A stretch of DNA of 59,208 nucleotides, from assembly GCA_948470755.1 (NCBI GenBank), contig CAOKPU010000010.1, positions 1 to 59,208 on the forward strand, written 5' to 3'. Origin of the DNA: an uncultured Lachnospiraceae bacterium (lineage in GTDB: Bacteria; Bacillota; Clostridia; Lachnospirales; Lachnospiraceae). How positions within the stretch are numbered: position 1 is the first letter of the stretch; each line of letters begins with the position of its first letter. Positions 1 to 8,382 of the stretch are shown in pieces. The notes under the pieces were generated by a model, which ran no database searches, had not been told where the DNA came from, and saw only the letters and a program-made list of their open reading frames with translations. A program made the position numbers and the translations under genes.

Positions 1-190
1 CAAATCTGATATTTGCGTCGCCCCGTCGCGTAAACGCTCCGGAATGGGGATTAGTGTGAGAAGTGCTTCTAACCACTCGCAGCAGAGGCTGCTTCGTGGA
101 GAAGCACTAAGTCTCACACGGGAGAATGCCTAAAATACGGCATTCTCCGCATTGATTTGAGATTCCGCGAAGCGGAATCATGGGGATTAG
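1..190 (+). repeat. Family 1 hairpin-mosaic repeat, copy 1
   Basis: A string of short palindromic modules. Bases 1-55 match segments before 13621 and 38343. Bases 54-119 form a long imperfect hairpin (GTGTGAGA with TCTCACAC, AGTGCTTCT with AGAAGCACT, CCAC with GTGG, AGCAG with CTGCT). Bases 122-147 are GAGAATGCC/GGCATTCTC. Bases 161-179 are GATTCCGC-GAA-GCGGAATC, followed by ATGGGGATTAG at 180-190. Related copies lie at 13456, 23478, 38205, 41465 and 59157. It contains no gene that I can support. The copy may continue upstream of the window. Confidence 0.85.
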
Positions 191-218
191 TATGAAAAAA
201 AATCATACTATTTTTTTT
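188..218 (+). terminator. Intrinsic terminator at the end of the repeat
   Basis: An 8-bp perfect stem TAGTATGA/TCATACTA with a seven-A loop is followed by eight T at 211-218. The left arm uses the last bases of the family 1 repeat. It probably insulates the transporter operon from upstream transcription. Confidence 0.6.
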
Positions 219-237
219 GCGGTTTTTGTTATATAAT
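209..237 (+). promoter_or_regulatory. Possible promoter of the ABC importer operon
   Basis: A consensus TATAAT lies at 232-237 in a very A+T-rich stretch, 46 bases before the permease ATG. No good -35 box is visible at 17-base spacing, so only the -10 element supports the call. Confidence 0.35.
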
Positions 238-283
238 ATATATAAAATATGTGTTATAAGCGAAAAAAGAAAGGAAAACTGCG

Positions 284-1063
284 ATGAAAGAAAAAAACAA
301 AGGTGGAAAAATCCCAGGTAAGGTGTGGCTGCTCATTTCATTTGCGGTAGCTATGGTTTTGTGGTATCTATTGTCTTTGAATCCTAAGACGGCAAGAAGC
401 TTTCCCAATATAATAGTGACGCTCCAGTCTGCGAAGACGATGATTGAAAGGGGGGTATTCTGGAAAGATATCCAGAGCAGCCTGATTTCCGTAAGCGCTG
501 GTTTCGTTTTAGGCTTTGTCTTGTCTTTGCCGACAGCCATATTGATGGCATGGTACCGCCCGGTCAGGAATATTATTGAACCTTGGATACAGTTTGTCAG
601 GAATATCCCGCCGCTGGCATACGTTCCCTTGGTTGTTATTTCTGCAGGCGTAGGCCGGAAGCCTCAGATTATAGTTATTACGATTGCTACTTTCCTGATT
701 ATGACGATTACGATCTATCAGGGCGTTATCAATATTGACGAGACGCTGATCAAGGCGGCGAGGGTGCTTGGAGCTACGGATAAGGATATCTTTTTAAAAG
801 TTATTGCCCCGGCGACCCTTCCGTTCATTATGACAGCCGTGCGGCTTGGCGCGTCGGTTGCCTTGACAACGCTGATCGCAGCGGAGTCTACGGGTGCAAG
901 CGCGGGCCTTGGGATGCGTATCCGTTCCTTGAACAACAGCTTCGAGTCGGAGCCGATGCTGCTGTACATTATTATCATCGGTATTATTGGCATTACGGTA
1001 GAAAAGGTGATTAAATTATTAGAAAGGAAACTGACGGGATGGCAAGAGAAGAGAGAAATATAA
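284..1063 (+). CDS. ABC importer permease (SsuC/TauC/NrtB type)
   Basis: A 259-residue inner-membrane permease of the nitrate/sulfonate/taurine import family. It has an N-terminal membrane segment at about residues 15-32 and several further hydrophobic segments. The cytoplasmic EAA loop (AARVLGATDKDIF...LP, about residues 158-181) contacts the ATPase. AAGGA at 271-275 sits 8 bases before the ATG. The 3' end overlaps the ATPase gene by 25 bases, indicating translational coupling. It is the membrane subunit for the lipoprotein encoded at 1903. The substrate cannot be read from sequence; organic sulfur or nitrogen compounds and thiamine precursors are all known for this family. Confidence 0.9.
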   Translation: MKEKNKGGKIPGKVWLLISFAVAMVLWYLLSLNPKTARSFPNIIVTLQSAKTMIERGVFWKDIQSSLISVSAGFVLGFVLSLPTAILMAWYRPVRNIIEPWIQFVRNIPPLAYVPLVVISAGVGRKPQIIVITIATFLIMTITIYQGVINIDETLIKAARVLGATDKDIFLKVIAPATLPFIMTAVRLGASVALTTLIAAESTGASAGLGMRIRSLNNSFESEPMLLYIIIIGIIGITVEKVIKLLERKLTGWQEKREI

Positions 1064-1830
1064 AGTTAAAGATTGACAATGTAAAGAAAATTTACAATTC
1101 CCGCAATGGGGAGATGATTGCCTTAAACGGTGTGAACCTTGATATTTATGAGAATGAGTTTATTTGCGTGGTAGGGCCTTCCGGCTGTGGGAAGTCCACG
1201 CTTTTGAATATTATCGCCGGGCTGCTTGAGCCGACTTCCGGTTCGGTGTATTGTGACGGCAAGGAAGTGAAAGGGACCGGGACGGAAAGGGGAGTAGTAT
1301 TCCAGCAGTACGCATTGTTCCCTTGGATGACGGTAAAGAAGAATGTTTTATTTGGTTTGAACCTTCAGGGGATTAAGGGTGCGGAAGCGGAAGAAAAAGC
1401 GATGAAATACATAAAAATGGTACAGCTTGAAGATTTTGTGGATCATTATCCAAAGGAGCTGTCCGGAGGTATGAAGCAGAGGGTTGCCATAGCAAGGGCG
1501 TATGCGGTAAATCCTTCCGTCCTTTTGATGGATGAGCCTTTCGGCGCGCTGGATGCGCAGACAAGGACGCAGTTACAGACGGAATTGTTGGAAACATGGG
1601 AAAAAGAGCAGAAAACCTGTTTCTTTATTACCCATGATGTGGATGAAGCGATTATTTTGGCGCAAAAAGTTATTATCATGAGCGCAAGGCCGGGCCGGAT
1701 TAAGGAAATCGTAGATGTGGACATACCTTATCCGCGTACTCAGGAGACGAAGATGGCCCCGGAATTCCTGGATTTGAAAAACCATATCTGGGGACAGGTA
1801 TACCAGGAATATTTGGAGGTAAGGAAGTAA
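1039..1830 (+). CDS. ABC importer ATPase (SsuB/TauB/NrtD type)
   Basis: A 263-residue cytoplasmic ATPase that powers the permease. All motifs are intact: Walker A GPSGCGKST from residue 46, Q-loop in VVFQQYALFPW (about 87-96), signature LSGGMKQR at 141, Walker B VLLMDE at 161-166 and H-loop His199. The C-terminal PGRIKEIVDVDIPYPR stretch is typical of the nitrate/taurine ATPases. The start lies inside the permease gene, with AGAAAGGA upstream. It belongs to one transcription unit with the permease and the downstream lipoprotein gene. Confidence 0.93.
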   Translation: MAREERNIKLKIDNVKKIYNSRNGEMIALNGVNLDIYENEFICVVGPSGCGKSTLLNIIAGLLEPTSGSVYCDGKEVKGTGTERGVVFQQYALFPWMTVKKNVLFGLNLQGIKGAEAEEKAMKYIKMVQLEDFVDHYPKELSGGMKQRVAIARAYAVNPSVLLMDEPFGALDAQTRTQLQTELLETWEKEQKTCFFITHDVDEAIILAQKVIIMSARPGRIKEIVDVDIPYPRTQETKMAPEFLDLKNHIWGQVYQEYLEVRK

Positions 1831-1902
1831 GTAAGATAGCTAACCGTTTGGTTAATGCCGGACGTTTATCTATAAATCAGTTTATCATAAGGAGGATAAA
1901 AA

Positions 1903-3012
1903 ATGAAAAAAGTATTAAGTTTGCTGTTAACTCTGGCAATGGTAGCGACTTTTGTTGGATGTGGAAACACACAGGAACCCGCAGCAGAGCCCGCAGCAAC
2001 AACAGAGGAGGCGGCTCCCGCAGAAGAAGCGGCTCCGGCAGAGGAGGCAGCTCCTGCTGAAGAAGCGGCTCCCGCAGAAGAAGCGGCAGCAGAAGAAAGC
2101 TATGACCCTGTAACTTTAAATGTTGCTTATATGCCTAACTATGGAAGCCTATGGTCGGTGCTTACGGCAAAAGAAAAAGGCTTTTTTGAAGAAGTCGGCA
2201 TTACGGTTAATATGGTTGAGTTTGCAGACGGCCCTACTATTATTGCAGCTATGGAATCCGGCAGCATTGATATCGGTTATATTGGACAGGGCGCACATAA
2301 GCTTTGTATCAATGGCCAGGCGTCTATTTTTGCCCTTTCCCATATTTCTAACGGCGATGCACTGATCGGCGGCCCTGGAATAGCGAAAGTGGAAGATTTG
2401 ACAGGAAAGAAAGTGGCATATTCTTCCGGAAGTTCCAGCGAAGACATACTTGTAAACTCTTTGAAAGCAGCAGGCATGTCCATGGATGATATCGAAGCGG
2501 TTGATATGGATGCATCCGCAATCGTTACGGCAATGCTTTCCGGCGGCGTAGACGCATGTGCAACATGGTCGCCTAACAGCCTGAAAATCTTAGAAGAGAT
2601 GAGCGATGCAACAAAACTGACAGATAACATGACATTTTCCGATACGACGGTATCCCTCGCAAGCTGGATTGTAATGCCTTCCTATGCGGAAGCAAACAGG
2701 GATATCCTTGTCAGGTTCACAAAAGCGCTTTTCAAAGCAATGGATTATGCGGCGGATGAACATTATGACGAAGTAGCTCAGTATGTAGCAACACAGGTGG
2801 CTCAAGATTACGACAGTGTATATGAGCAGAGGGGTGATGCGGACTGGCTGACAGGTAAGGAAGTTTCCGAAGGCGCGGCAAACGGTGAAGTGGAAAAATA
2901 TTACGAAATCCAGAAGCAGGGCTTTGTAGACGCCGGTGCGGTGGAAGCTGATCCGGTTCCCGCAGTTTCCGATTATGTAATGCTTGATGTTATGGTAGAA
3001 GCAGGACAGTAA
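1903..3012 (+). CDS. ABC importer substrate-binding lipoprotein (SsuA/NMT1-like)
   Basis: A 369-residue extracellular lipoprotein that delivers ligand to the permease. The signal peptide ends in lipobox FVGC with Cys20 as the lipidation site. A low-complexity linker (about residues 24-66) contains repeated AAPAEE units. The binding domain then begins with [11 protein letters not shown] and runs to the end. GGAGG at 1891-1895 is a strong ribosome binding site. The whole binding domain is paralogous to the C-terminal half of the chemoreceptor at 5590: [30 protein letters not shown] and YEIQ recur in the same order. The ligand is unknown. Confidence 0.9.
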   Translation: MKKVLSLLLTLAMVATFVGCGNTQEPAAEPAATTEEAAPAEEAAPAEEAAPAEEAAPAEEAAAEESYDPVTLNVAYMPNYGSLWSVLTAKEKGFFEEVGITVNMVEFADGPTIIAAMESGSIDIGYIGQGAHKLCINGQASIFALSHISNGDALIGGPGIAKVEDLTGKKVAYSSGSSSEDILVNSLKAAGMSMDDIEAVDMDASAIVTAMLSGGVDACATWSPNSLKILEEMSDATKLTDNMTFSDTTVSLASWIVMPSYAEANRDILVRFTKALFKAMDYAADEHYDEVAQYVATQVAQDYDSVYEQRGDADWLTGKEVSEGAANGEVEKYYEIQKQGFVDAGAVEADPVPAVSDYVMLDVMVEAGQ

Positions 3013-3059
3013 TCAAAAGGTTTTAACATAAAATTTCTTTTGAAATAATGTGACATGGA

Positions 3060-3096
3060 TTGAGAGTAGTCTGCCTTTATGGTATACTACTCTCAA
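3060..3096 (+). promoter_or_regulatory. Promoter with overlapping palindromic operator for the histidine kinase
   Basis: -35 TTGAGA (3060-3065) and -10 TATACT (3083-3088) are separated by 17 bases. An 11-bp perfect inverted repeat, TTGAGAGTAGT (3060-3070) and ACTACTCTCAA (3086-3096), covers both hexamers. This geometry fits a dimeric repressor site and gives the kinase-regulator-receptor genes their own promoter. The regulator is not identified. Confidence 0.6.
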
Positions 3097-3155
3097 GTAC
3101 ATATTGGCTTGTTGCCGCAAAGCCGTACAGTAGCGGGAAAAGGAGGGAAGGCCAT

Positions 3156-4655
3156 ATGCTGGTTTTATTGCTGGGGGTTTTTATGATTGCTTCCGGTTTT
3201 GTGCTGTACAGAAAAAGAAGCATGGAATCCTTTTTCCTCTCAGGGATGTGCATCAGCCTGATGCTTGAGTTTTGCGGCATTTTAATTTTTGTGGCCAAAA
3301 AAGGCGGTTATTCCAGAGAAATGCTGGAATTCCTTTTTGTATCGATAGAGCTTAAAACCAAAATTCAATACTTGGTAATCCCGCTGAATGTAATCGGTTA
3401 TATGATAGCCCTAGGAAGATATCTGTTTCCTTTTTTCCTGTTGCGGATAGCGATGCGTTATTCTATGATTTCCGCGATACGTAAGGATACTTTAGTGAAA
3501 AAAATTTCTGTTATTTTACCGGCGATGTCTTTGATCGTTTATTATCCTGGCATATATAAAGCAGTGACGGTGGACCGGCCCAAGCTGCAGGAATTTCTGG
3601 CCGAGTTTTCTTATTTCTGGATCCTGTTGTATATATGCATTGCATTGATTTTACTGGTTCACGAATATTTTTCTATTACAATGGTGTTTTTCCGGCGCCA
3701 GTTCAGCCTGATCGTGATATGCATGATTGCGATTTCCGGTTTATATCTGCTATATTGCGGACAGGATCCCGGACAGGTTTACCGGTTTTATCATGCTTCA
3801 TATAAATGGAAGAGGGGAATTGGATATTTGCAGCATATGTGGGACATTAAAGCATATTACCTGTTGATGCTGGTGAATGTGGTCTGCGGGACTTTGGGTT
3901 TTATCAGCCTGCTTCGTTATACACAGGAAAACTATGCAAATGATATGGAAGAAGTGGTTTTGGAGAGAAAATACAATACCGCCCGGGTAGGGACTTTAGT
4001 ATTTGTCCATAGCACGAAAAACCAATTGCTGGCAAACCGCGTGATTTTTAAGCGCTTGAACGGCCTGAATATGAATAAAGAAGAAGAGGTGCAAAAGGCG
4101 AGGGAGTATATTGCCGTCCTGGAAGATATCAATGAAGCGCTGCTGGAACGGATGGAGGAGTTGTACCGTTCGGTAAAGTCCAGTTCTATTTATATGGTTT
4201 CCTGCCGCTTAGAGGAAATCGTAGCGAATGCTTTGGAGCGGTTTCATAATAAATGCCCGGACGTGTCCGTAGAGGTGGTGCTGGAATCGGATGCGCCTGT
4301 TTTGGCGGACAAGACGCATTTATGCGAGGCTATATATAATCTGTTGATCAATGCGCAGGATGCGGTAGATGCGGCGGAAAAGGGGAGTGAAGGGAAGGTT
4401 TCCCTATTGAGCCATGATGAAAGGCTTTATACGGTAATCGAAGTCAGGGACAATGGGGTGGGGATACCAAAAGCAACGATGAAAAAGATATTCGAGCCGT
4501 TTTATACGAGTAAGAACAGGAATCATAACTGGGGGATGGGACTGTATTACGTAAGAGCGATCGTAAAGGGCCATTTGGGAAGTTTGAGGGTTGAGAGCAA
4601 AGAGGGGGAAGGCAGCAGTTTTTATATTTTATTGCCGAAGTATATGTCGGTTTAA
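3156..4655 (+). CDS. Membrane sensor histidine kinase
   Basis: A 499-residue kinase. I chose ATG 3156 because AGGAGGG (3141-3147) precedes it by 8 bases; an in-frame upstream start at 3060 would run through the promoter. The N-terminal half holds multiple hydrophobic segments and no obvious large extracellular domain. The phosphoacceptor is probably His285 in VHSTKNQL. The ATPase core has an N box (LLINAQDAV), G1 (DNGVGIP), F box (EPFYTSK) and G2 (WGMGLYYV). It pairs with the regulator at 4855 and lies between the importer and the receptor fusion, so it probably controls or senses the same nutrient. Confidence 0.88.
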   Translation: MLVLLLGVFMIASGFVLYRKRSMESFFLSGMCISLMLEFCGILIFVAKKGGYSREMLEFLFVSIELKTKIQYLVIPLNVIGYMIALGRYLFPFFLLRIAMRYSMISAIRKDTLVKKISVILPAMSLIVYYPGIYKAVTVDRPKLQEFLAEFSYFWILLYICIALILLVHEYFSITMVFFRRQFSLIVICMIAISGLYLLYCGQDPGQVYRFYHASYKWKRGIGYLQHMWDIKAYYLLMLVNVVCGTLGFISLLRYTQENYANDMEEVVLERKYNTARVGTLVFVHSTKNQLLANRVIFKRLNGLNMNKEEEVQKAREYIAVLEDINEALLERMEELYRSVKSSSIYMVSCRLEEIVANALERFHNKCPDVSVEVVLESDAPVLADKTHLCEAIYNLLINAQDAVDAAEKGSEGKVSLLSHDERLYTVIEVRDNGVGIPKATMKKIFEPFYTSKNRNHNWGMGLYYVRAIVKGHLGSLRVESKEGEGSSFYILLPKYMSV

Positions 4656-4721
4656 CGTGAAATAAAAATTTGCAGACCATCTGTATGCCTGTTGGCGCAG
4701 GCGGGTATAAGTCGCGGATTT

Positions 4722-4809
4722 GGCGCCAAAAGCCCTATCCGGAGGCCCCGGCCGGCAGATTGCACAAAAGATTTGCCGGCCTGAGCTTTCGGATAGGTCT
4801 TTTGACGCC
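4722..4809. repeat. Family 2 palindromic repeat, copy 1
   Basis: A long imperfect hairpin in the kinase-regulator gap. The left arm starts GGCGCCAAAAGCCCTATCCG and the right arm is CGGATAGGTCTTTTGACGCC, with a second inner stem built on CCGGCCGGCA and TGCCGGCC. The sequence relates it to copies at 15896, 18318 and 48391. It has no T run, so it is not a standard terminator, but it could attenuate or stabilise the mRNA. Confidence 0.75.
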
Positions 4810-4854
4810 CGAATCATCGTAGGAATTTGCCTTGCAATCAGCTTATGATACGGT

Positions 4855-5565
4855 ATGGGGGCGGATGAAAAAATGGAAGAAAAAAAAGATGTTGAAAAGA
4901 TTAAGATTATGATTGCGGATGATTTTCCGCTTCTTTTGGAAGATATGTGTGAACTGATTGATGGCCAGGAAGATATGAAAGTAGTAGGGACGGCCAATAG
5001 CGGGAAACAGATTGTGGATTTGGCGAAGGAGACGGAATTTGATATTATTCTTATGGATATCGAAATGGAAAATCTTAATGCCGGCATTACGGCAACGGAA
5101 CAAATCCGTGAACAGTTGGGAAATGTAAATATTATATTTCTGACGGTGCATGATACAAATGAAATGATTTTAACGGCTATGGGGGCCGGGGCGGTTGATT
5201 ACATTGTAAAAGGATGCGGGGAAGAGGAGATATTAAACCACATAAGAAACGCTTATGCGGGCAATCCGATCATGGAACGCAAAGTACATGATGTTGTGAT
5301 GCAGGAATATGTCAGATTGCAGAAAAGCGAAAAAAGCCTGCTTTTCTTCATTCATAATATATCCCGGTTGACGGCGACGGAAAGGGAATTGATCAAAAAG
5401 CTGCTGGAAGGGAAAAACATCAAGGAGATAGCAAAAGAAAGATGTGTGGAGACGGTGACTGTAAAAACACAGATTAAGGGTTTGTTGAGGAAGTTCGGAT
5501 GCAGCCGGACGAAAGAAGTGATCAAAATTATCAGTGACTTAAATATTACGCATTTATTCTTATAA
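4855..5565 (+). CDS. LuxR/NarL-family response regulator
   Basis: A 236-residue regulator (230 if ATG 4873 is used, which has a G-rich stretch 8 bases upstream). The receiver domain has acidic pair Asp22-Asp23, phosphoacceptor Asp68 in IILMDIEM and Lys in DYIVKG. The C-terminal helix-turn-helix is in LTATERELIKKLLEG...IAKERCVETVTVKTQI. It is presumably phosphorylated by the kinase at 3156 and acts on transcription of this cluster. Its gene is separated from the kinase gene by a family 2 palindrome and lies 24 bases before the receptor gene. Confidence 0.9.
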   Translation: MGADEKMEEKKDVEKIKIMIADDFPLLLEDMCELIDGQEDMKVVGTANSGKQIVDLAKETEFDIILMDIEMENLNAGITATEQIREQLGNVNIIFLTVHDTNEMILTAMGAGAVDYIVKGCGEEEILNHIRNAYAGNPIMERKVHDVVMQEYVRLQKSEKSLLFFIHNISRLTATERELIKKLLEGKNIKEIAKERCVETVTVKTQIKGLLRKFGCSRTKEVIKIISDLNITHLFL

Positions 5566-5589
5566 GATAAAGACATAAAGGAGAGCCAT

Positions 5590-7530
5590 ATGAGATTGTT
5601 TGCAAATAAAAGACAGAATAAAACAGAAGCAGGAAGAGTAAACGCAAAACAGGACATGCAGGAAAGGCTGTCTGACCAAATAAGTGTGAAATTAAACAAA
5701 CTAAACAGGAACGTATTGGAAATGAACTATATTGCGGACGATACGAATGTGGCAATTAATGCAGTGGGCAATTCCATAGACGTCATTAATGACGGGAACA
5801 GTGAATTGGCAACGCGTACAAAAGAGATTAACCATATTGCGCTGAAAATAGGGAATAATATTGAAAAGACAGGCAGATATGTGCAGGAACTGGACGAGGC
5901 AACCCAGAATATGCTTAACAGCAATGAAGAAGTCATAGGGATCTTTCGCGAACTGATAGAAGAAAATGCCGATACGCAGAGCTGTATCCGTGAGATTGCG
6001 GTAAATACGATGGAAACGAACAGCGCTACGAAGGAAATACAGCAGGCGATCGATATGATTAATAACATTGCAAGCAAAACGAATTTGCTGAGCCTTAATG
6101 CATCAATAGAAGCGGCGAGGGCGGGGGAAGCCGGAAGGGGATTTTCCGTTGTTGCAGGGGAAATCCGCGCATTGGCAGAGCAGAGCAGGCAAAGCGCGGA
6201 AACGATCGAAAAAATCATCCATACACTGGAAGAAAAATCCAACAAGTCGGTATCCAATATCCAAACCGTGCAGAATGCTTTTCAAAAGCAGACGGAAAGC
6301 CTGGAAAAAACGGATGGAATGGTAGGGCAGGCAAACCTTCTGATCCAGGATGTGGCAGGAAAAGTAAAGCAGATTGAAGCCAATTCCAGGGAGTTGGAAG
6401 AGGGGAAGGATTATATTATTGAAAATATGGCTTCGCTGGAAAACCTGAGCGAAAGCAATTATTCCGCAACGGAGAATATTGTCCATCGTTTTAAGAACAT
6501 TGTGAGAAACGCGTTAGGGATCAGGGAGAAATCTTTGGCGGTAACAGACATCTATGATGAGATGAAAAATGTCTGCAGCGTAGAAGCCGGGAATGGGAAA
6601 AGAAAAGCAAGAACAGGGCCGGAAGAAATCCATGTGGCCTATATGCCGAATTATGGCAGCCTTTGTGCGGTCGTGCCGGCAATTAAAATGGGGTATTTTG
6701 CAAGGGAGGATTTGGCGGTAAAGCTTCATCCATATGCCAATGGGCTGGAGATCATCAAAGCGATGGAAGAGGGGGCGATCGATTTTGGCTATATAGGCAA
6801 TGGAGCGCATAAATTCTGCATCAAGGGAAGGGCCAGCATTGTCATAATGTCCCATTTATCCAATGCGGAGGCTATTATTGGAAACCGGAAGCATGAGATA
6901 CGCACGATTGCCGATCTCCGGGGAAGGCAGATAGGGAATGTGGAAGGAGCATCCAGTGAGAATATTTTACGCATTGCTTTGGAAACGGAAGGGATTTCTT
7001 TTGATGATGTACGATTGATCAATATGAAGCCGGAAGAAGTAGTGGAGGCGATGATGCGGGGAAGTATTGATGCTTGTGCACTGTGGTCGCCTTATACATT
7101 GGAGGTGTTAAAACAGCTTGGCAACGACGCGGTGGTTATGGCAAATAATATGTCTTATTCCCATAAAACGGCATCTATTTCTTCCTGGATCACGCTTCCC
7201 GGATATGCGAAAGAACATCCGGATTTGGTGCTGCGTTTTACAAGGGCCATTTATGGCGGGATGAATTACAGGGCGGTAGAGAATAATGTAAGAAAAGTGG
7301 CGGACTGGATCGCTGAGGTGACGGACATCGATAAGGCGAACGCTTTTGAGCAAAGAAAAGATGCCCAATGGCTGACGTCAGGGTATGTGAGCGTAGGCGC
7401 GGAGAATGGGGATGTATCCAGATTCTATGAGATACAACAAAAAGAATTCCTGGAATCCGGCGATGTGGACAGATTTGTGCCTGTGGAACAGTATGTGTTG
7501 TTAGGCAATATGAAAAAAGCTGCCCGGTAG
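5590..7530 (+). CDS. Soluble chemoreceptor fused to a transporter-type binding domain
   Basis: A 646-residue protein with no signal peptide and no hydrophobic membrane segment, so probably cytoplasmic. Residues ~25-335 are a long helical methyl-accepting signalling region. The conserved hairpin tip [20 protein letters not shown] and [20 protein letters not shown] (about residues 156-196) is the CheA/CheW contact. From Ile347 to the end is a complete SsuA/NMT1-like binding domain. By eye about half the residues match the lipoprotein at 1903 over the first 85 positions, and the C-terminus also aligns. AAGGAG precedes the ATG. I infer that it senses the imported ligand inside the cell and signals to chemotaxis. 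An alternative is a non-chemotactic scaffold. Confidence 0.88.
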   Translation: MRLFANKRQNKTEAGRVNAKQDMQERLSDQISVKLNKLNRNVLEMNYIADDTNVAINAVGNSIDVINDGNSELATRTKEINHIALKIGNNIEKTGRYVQELDEATQNMLNSNEEVIGIFRELIEENADTQSCIREIAVNTMETNSATKEIQQAIDMINNIASKTNLLSLNASIEAARAGEAGRGFSVVAGEIRALAEQSRQSAETIEKIIHTLEEKSNKSVSNIQTVQNAFQKQTESLEKTDGMVGQANLLIQDVAGKVKQIEANSRELEEGKDYIIENMASLENLSESNYSATENIVHRFKNIVRNALGIREKSLAVTDIYDEMKNVCSVEAGNGKRKARTGPEEIHVAYMPNYGSLCAVVPAIKMGYFAREDLAVKLHPYANGLEIIKAMEEGAIDFGYIGNGAHKFCIKGRASIVIMSHLSNAEAIIGNRKHEIRTIADLRGRQIGNVEGASSENILRIALETEGISFDDVRLINMKPEEVVEAMMRGSIDACALWSPYTLEVLKQLGNDAVVMANNMSYSHKTASISSWITLPGYAKEHPDLVLRFTRAIYGGMNYRAVENNVRKVADWIAEVTDIDKANAFEQRKDAQWLTSGYVSVGAENGDVSRFYEIQQKEFLESGDVDRFVPVEQYVLLGNMKKAAR

Positions 7531-7556
7531 AGGCGCTGTAAGCAAAAGGGCAGCTT
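7513..7556 (-). terminator. Minus-strand intrinsic terminator for the ABC-F/PHP/HAD operon
   Basis: Arms AAGCTGCCC (7517-7525) and GGGCAGCTT (7548-7556) pair, and on the minus strand the stem runs into six T (7513-7518). It lies across the 3' end of the convergent receptor gene. Confidence 0.6.
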
Positions 7557-7560
7557 GCAC

Positions 7561-8382
7561 TTAAAGGTTTTCCAGAAGAATAGGAGCCAGGCCGTCGTGG
7601 TCGTTGTCGGTCAGGGTAATCCGATTGGCAGCCTGTTTTACATAGTCAGCGGCATTTTGCATGGCGATGCCTATGGAGGCGGCCTGCAGCATGGAGATAT
7701 CGTTGGCTTCATCGCCGGCAGCCAATGAGCGGGAAACAGGAATGTTCAACAAGGAACATAATTTTTGCACGGCGGCTCCTTTGCCGGAAGAAGCCGGGAA
7801 GATTTCCAAGTATTTATCATTGGAGTATAACAGGTTTACTTCATCTTTTACGAGAGGGAGAAGGGTTTGCCTGAAATGCTCCAATTTTCCTTTGTCATGG
7901 ATCTCAATGGCGATGCATTTACAAGGCTCCTTATCAAGGACGCTTAAGACGTCTTTATTGATTATGACAGGAGTAAGGATATTCCGCCGGTAAAAGAGAA
8001 GCTGTTCGTTATCTTCAGGGCTGACGATATGGGTATCCGTATACGTATGGCAGTGGATGCCTTGCTCTTTGGCGGTTTTTAAGATCAGGGCTGTCTGCGG
8101 ATAGGTAAGCGCAGTACGGGACAGGATCCTTTTGTTTTCGCAGTCATAGATTTCCCCGCCGTTGCATCCGATCAAATACATACCGGGAAAATCAAGGCCA
8201 AGGGAAGTCCGTACGTGATTTACACTTTCGATGGCCCTCCCGGAGCTTAGGACGAGTTTATGTCCGGCGTCCGTCCATTGCTGCAGGGCCTGCCTGGTAG
8301 CCGGGGTAATTTCTTTTCCGGTGGTTAAGAGAGTGCCGTCCAAATCTGTAAAAAAAATCTTAGGGTTATTTTGCTGGTTCAT
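7561..8382 (-). CDS. Cof-type HAD-family sugar-phosphate/cofactor phosphatase
   Basis: A 273-residue HAD hydrolase of the Cof/YidA type. Motif I is FFTDLDGTLL near the N-terminus (the two Asp are nucleophile and acid/base). Motif II is LSSGRA. The motif III lysine lies in ASSGKGAAVQ and motif IV is AAGDEANDISML. ATG 8382 is preferred because GGAG lies 6 bases before it; a TTG 12 bases earlier is part of that site. The gene overlaps the end of the PHP gene by 17 bases, so the two are cotranscribed. The substrate is unknown. Confidence 0.88.
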   Translation of the reverse strand: MNQQNNPKIFFTDLDGTLLTTGKEITPATRQALQQWTDAGHKLVLSSGRAIESVNHVRTSLGLDFPGMYLIGCNGGEIYDCENKRILSRTALTYPQTALILKTAKEQGIHCHTYTDTHIVSPEDNEQLLFYRRNILTPVIINKDVLSVLDKEPCKCIAIEIHDKGKLEHFRQTLLPLVKDEVNLLYSNDKYLEIFPASSGKGAAVQKLCSLLNIPVSRSLAAGDEANDISMLQAASIGIAMQNAADYVKQAANRITLTDNDHDGLAPILLENL

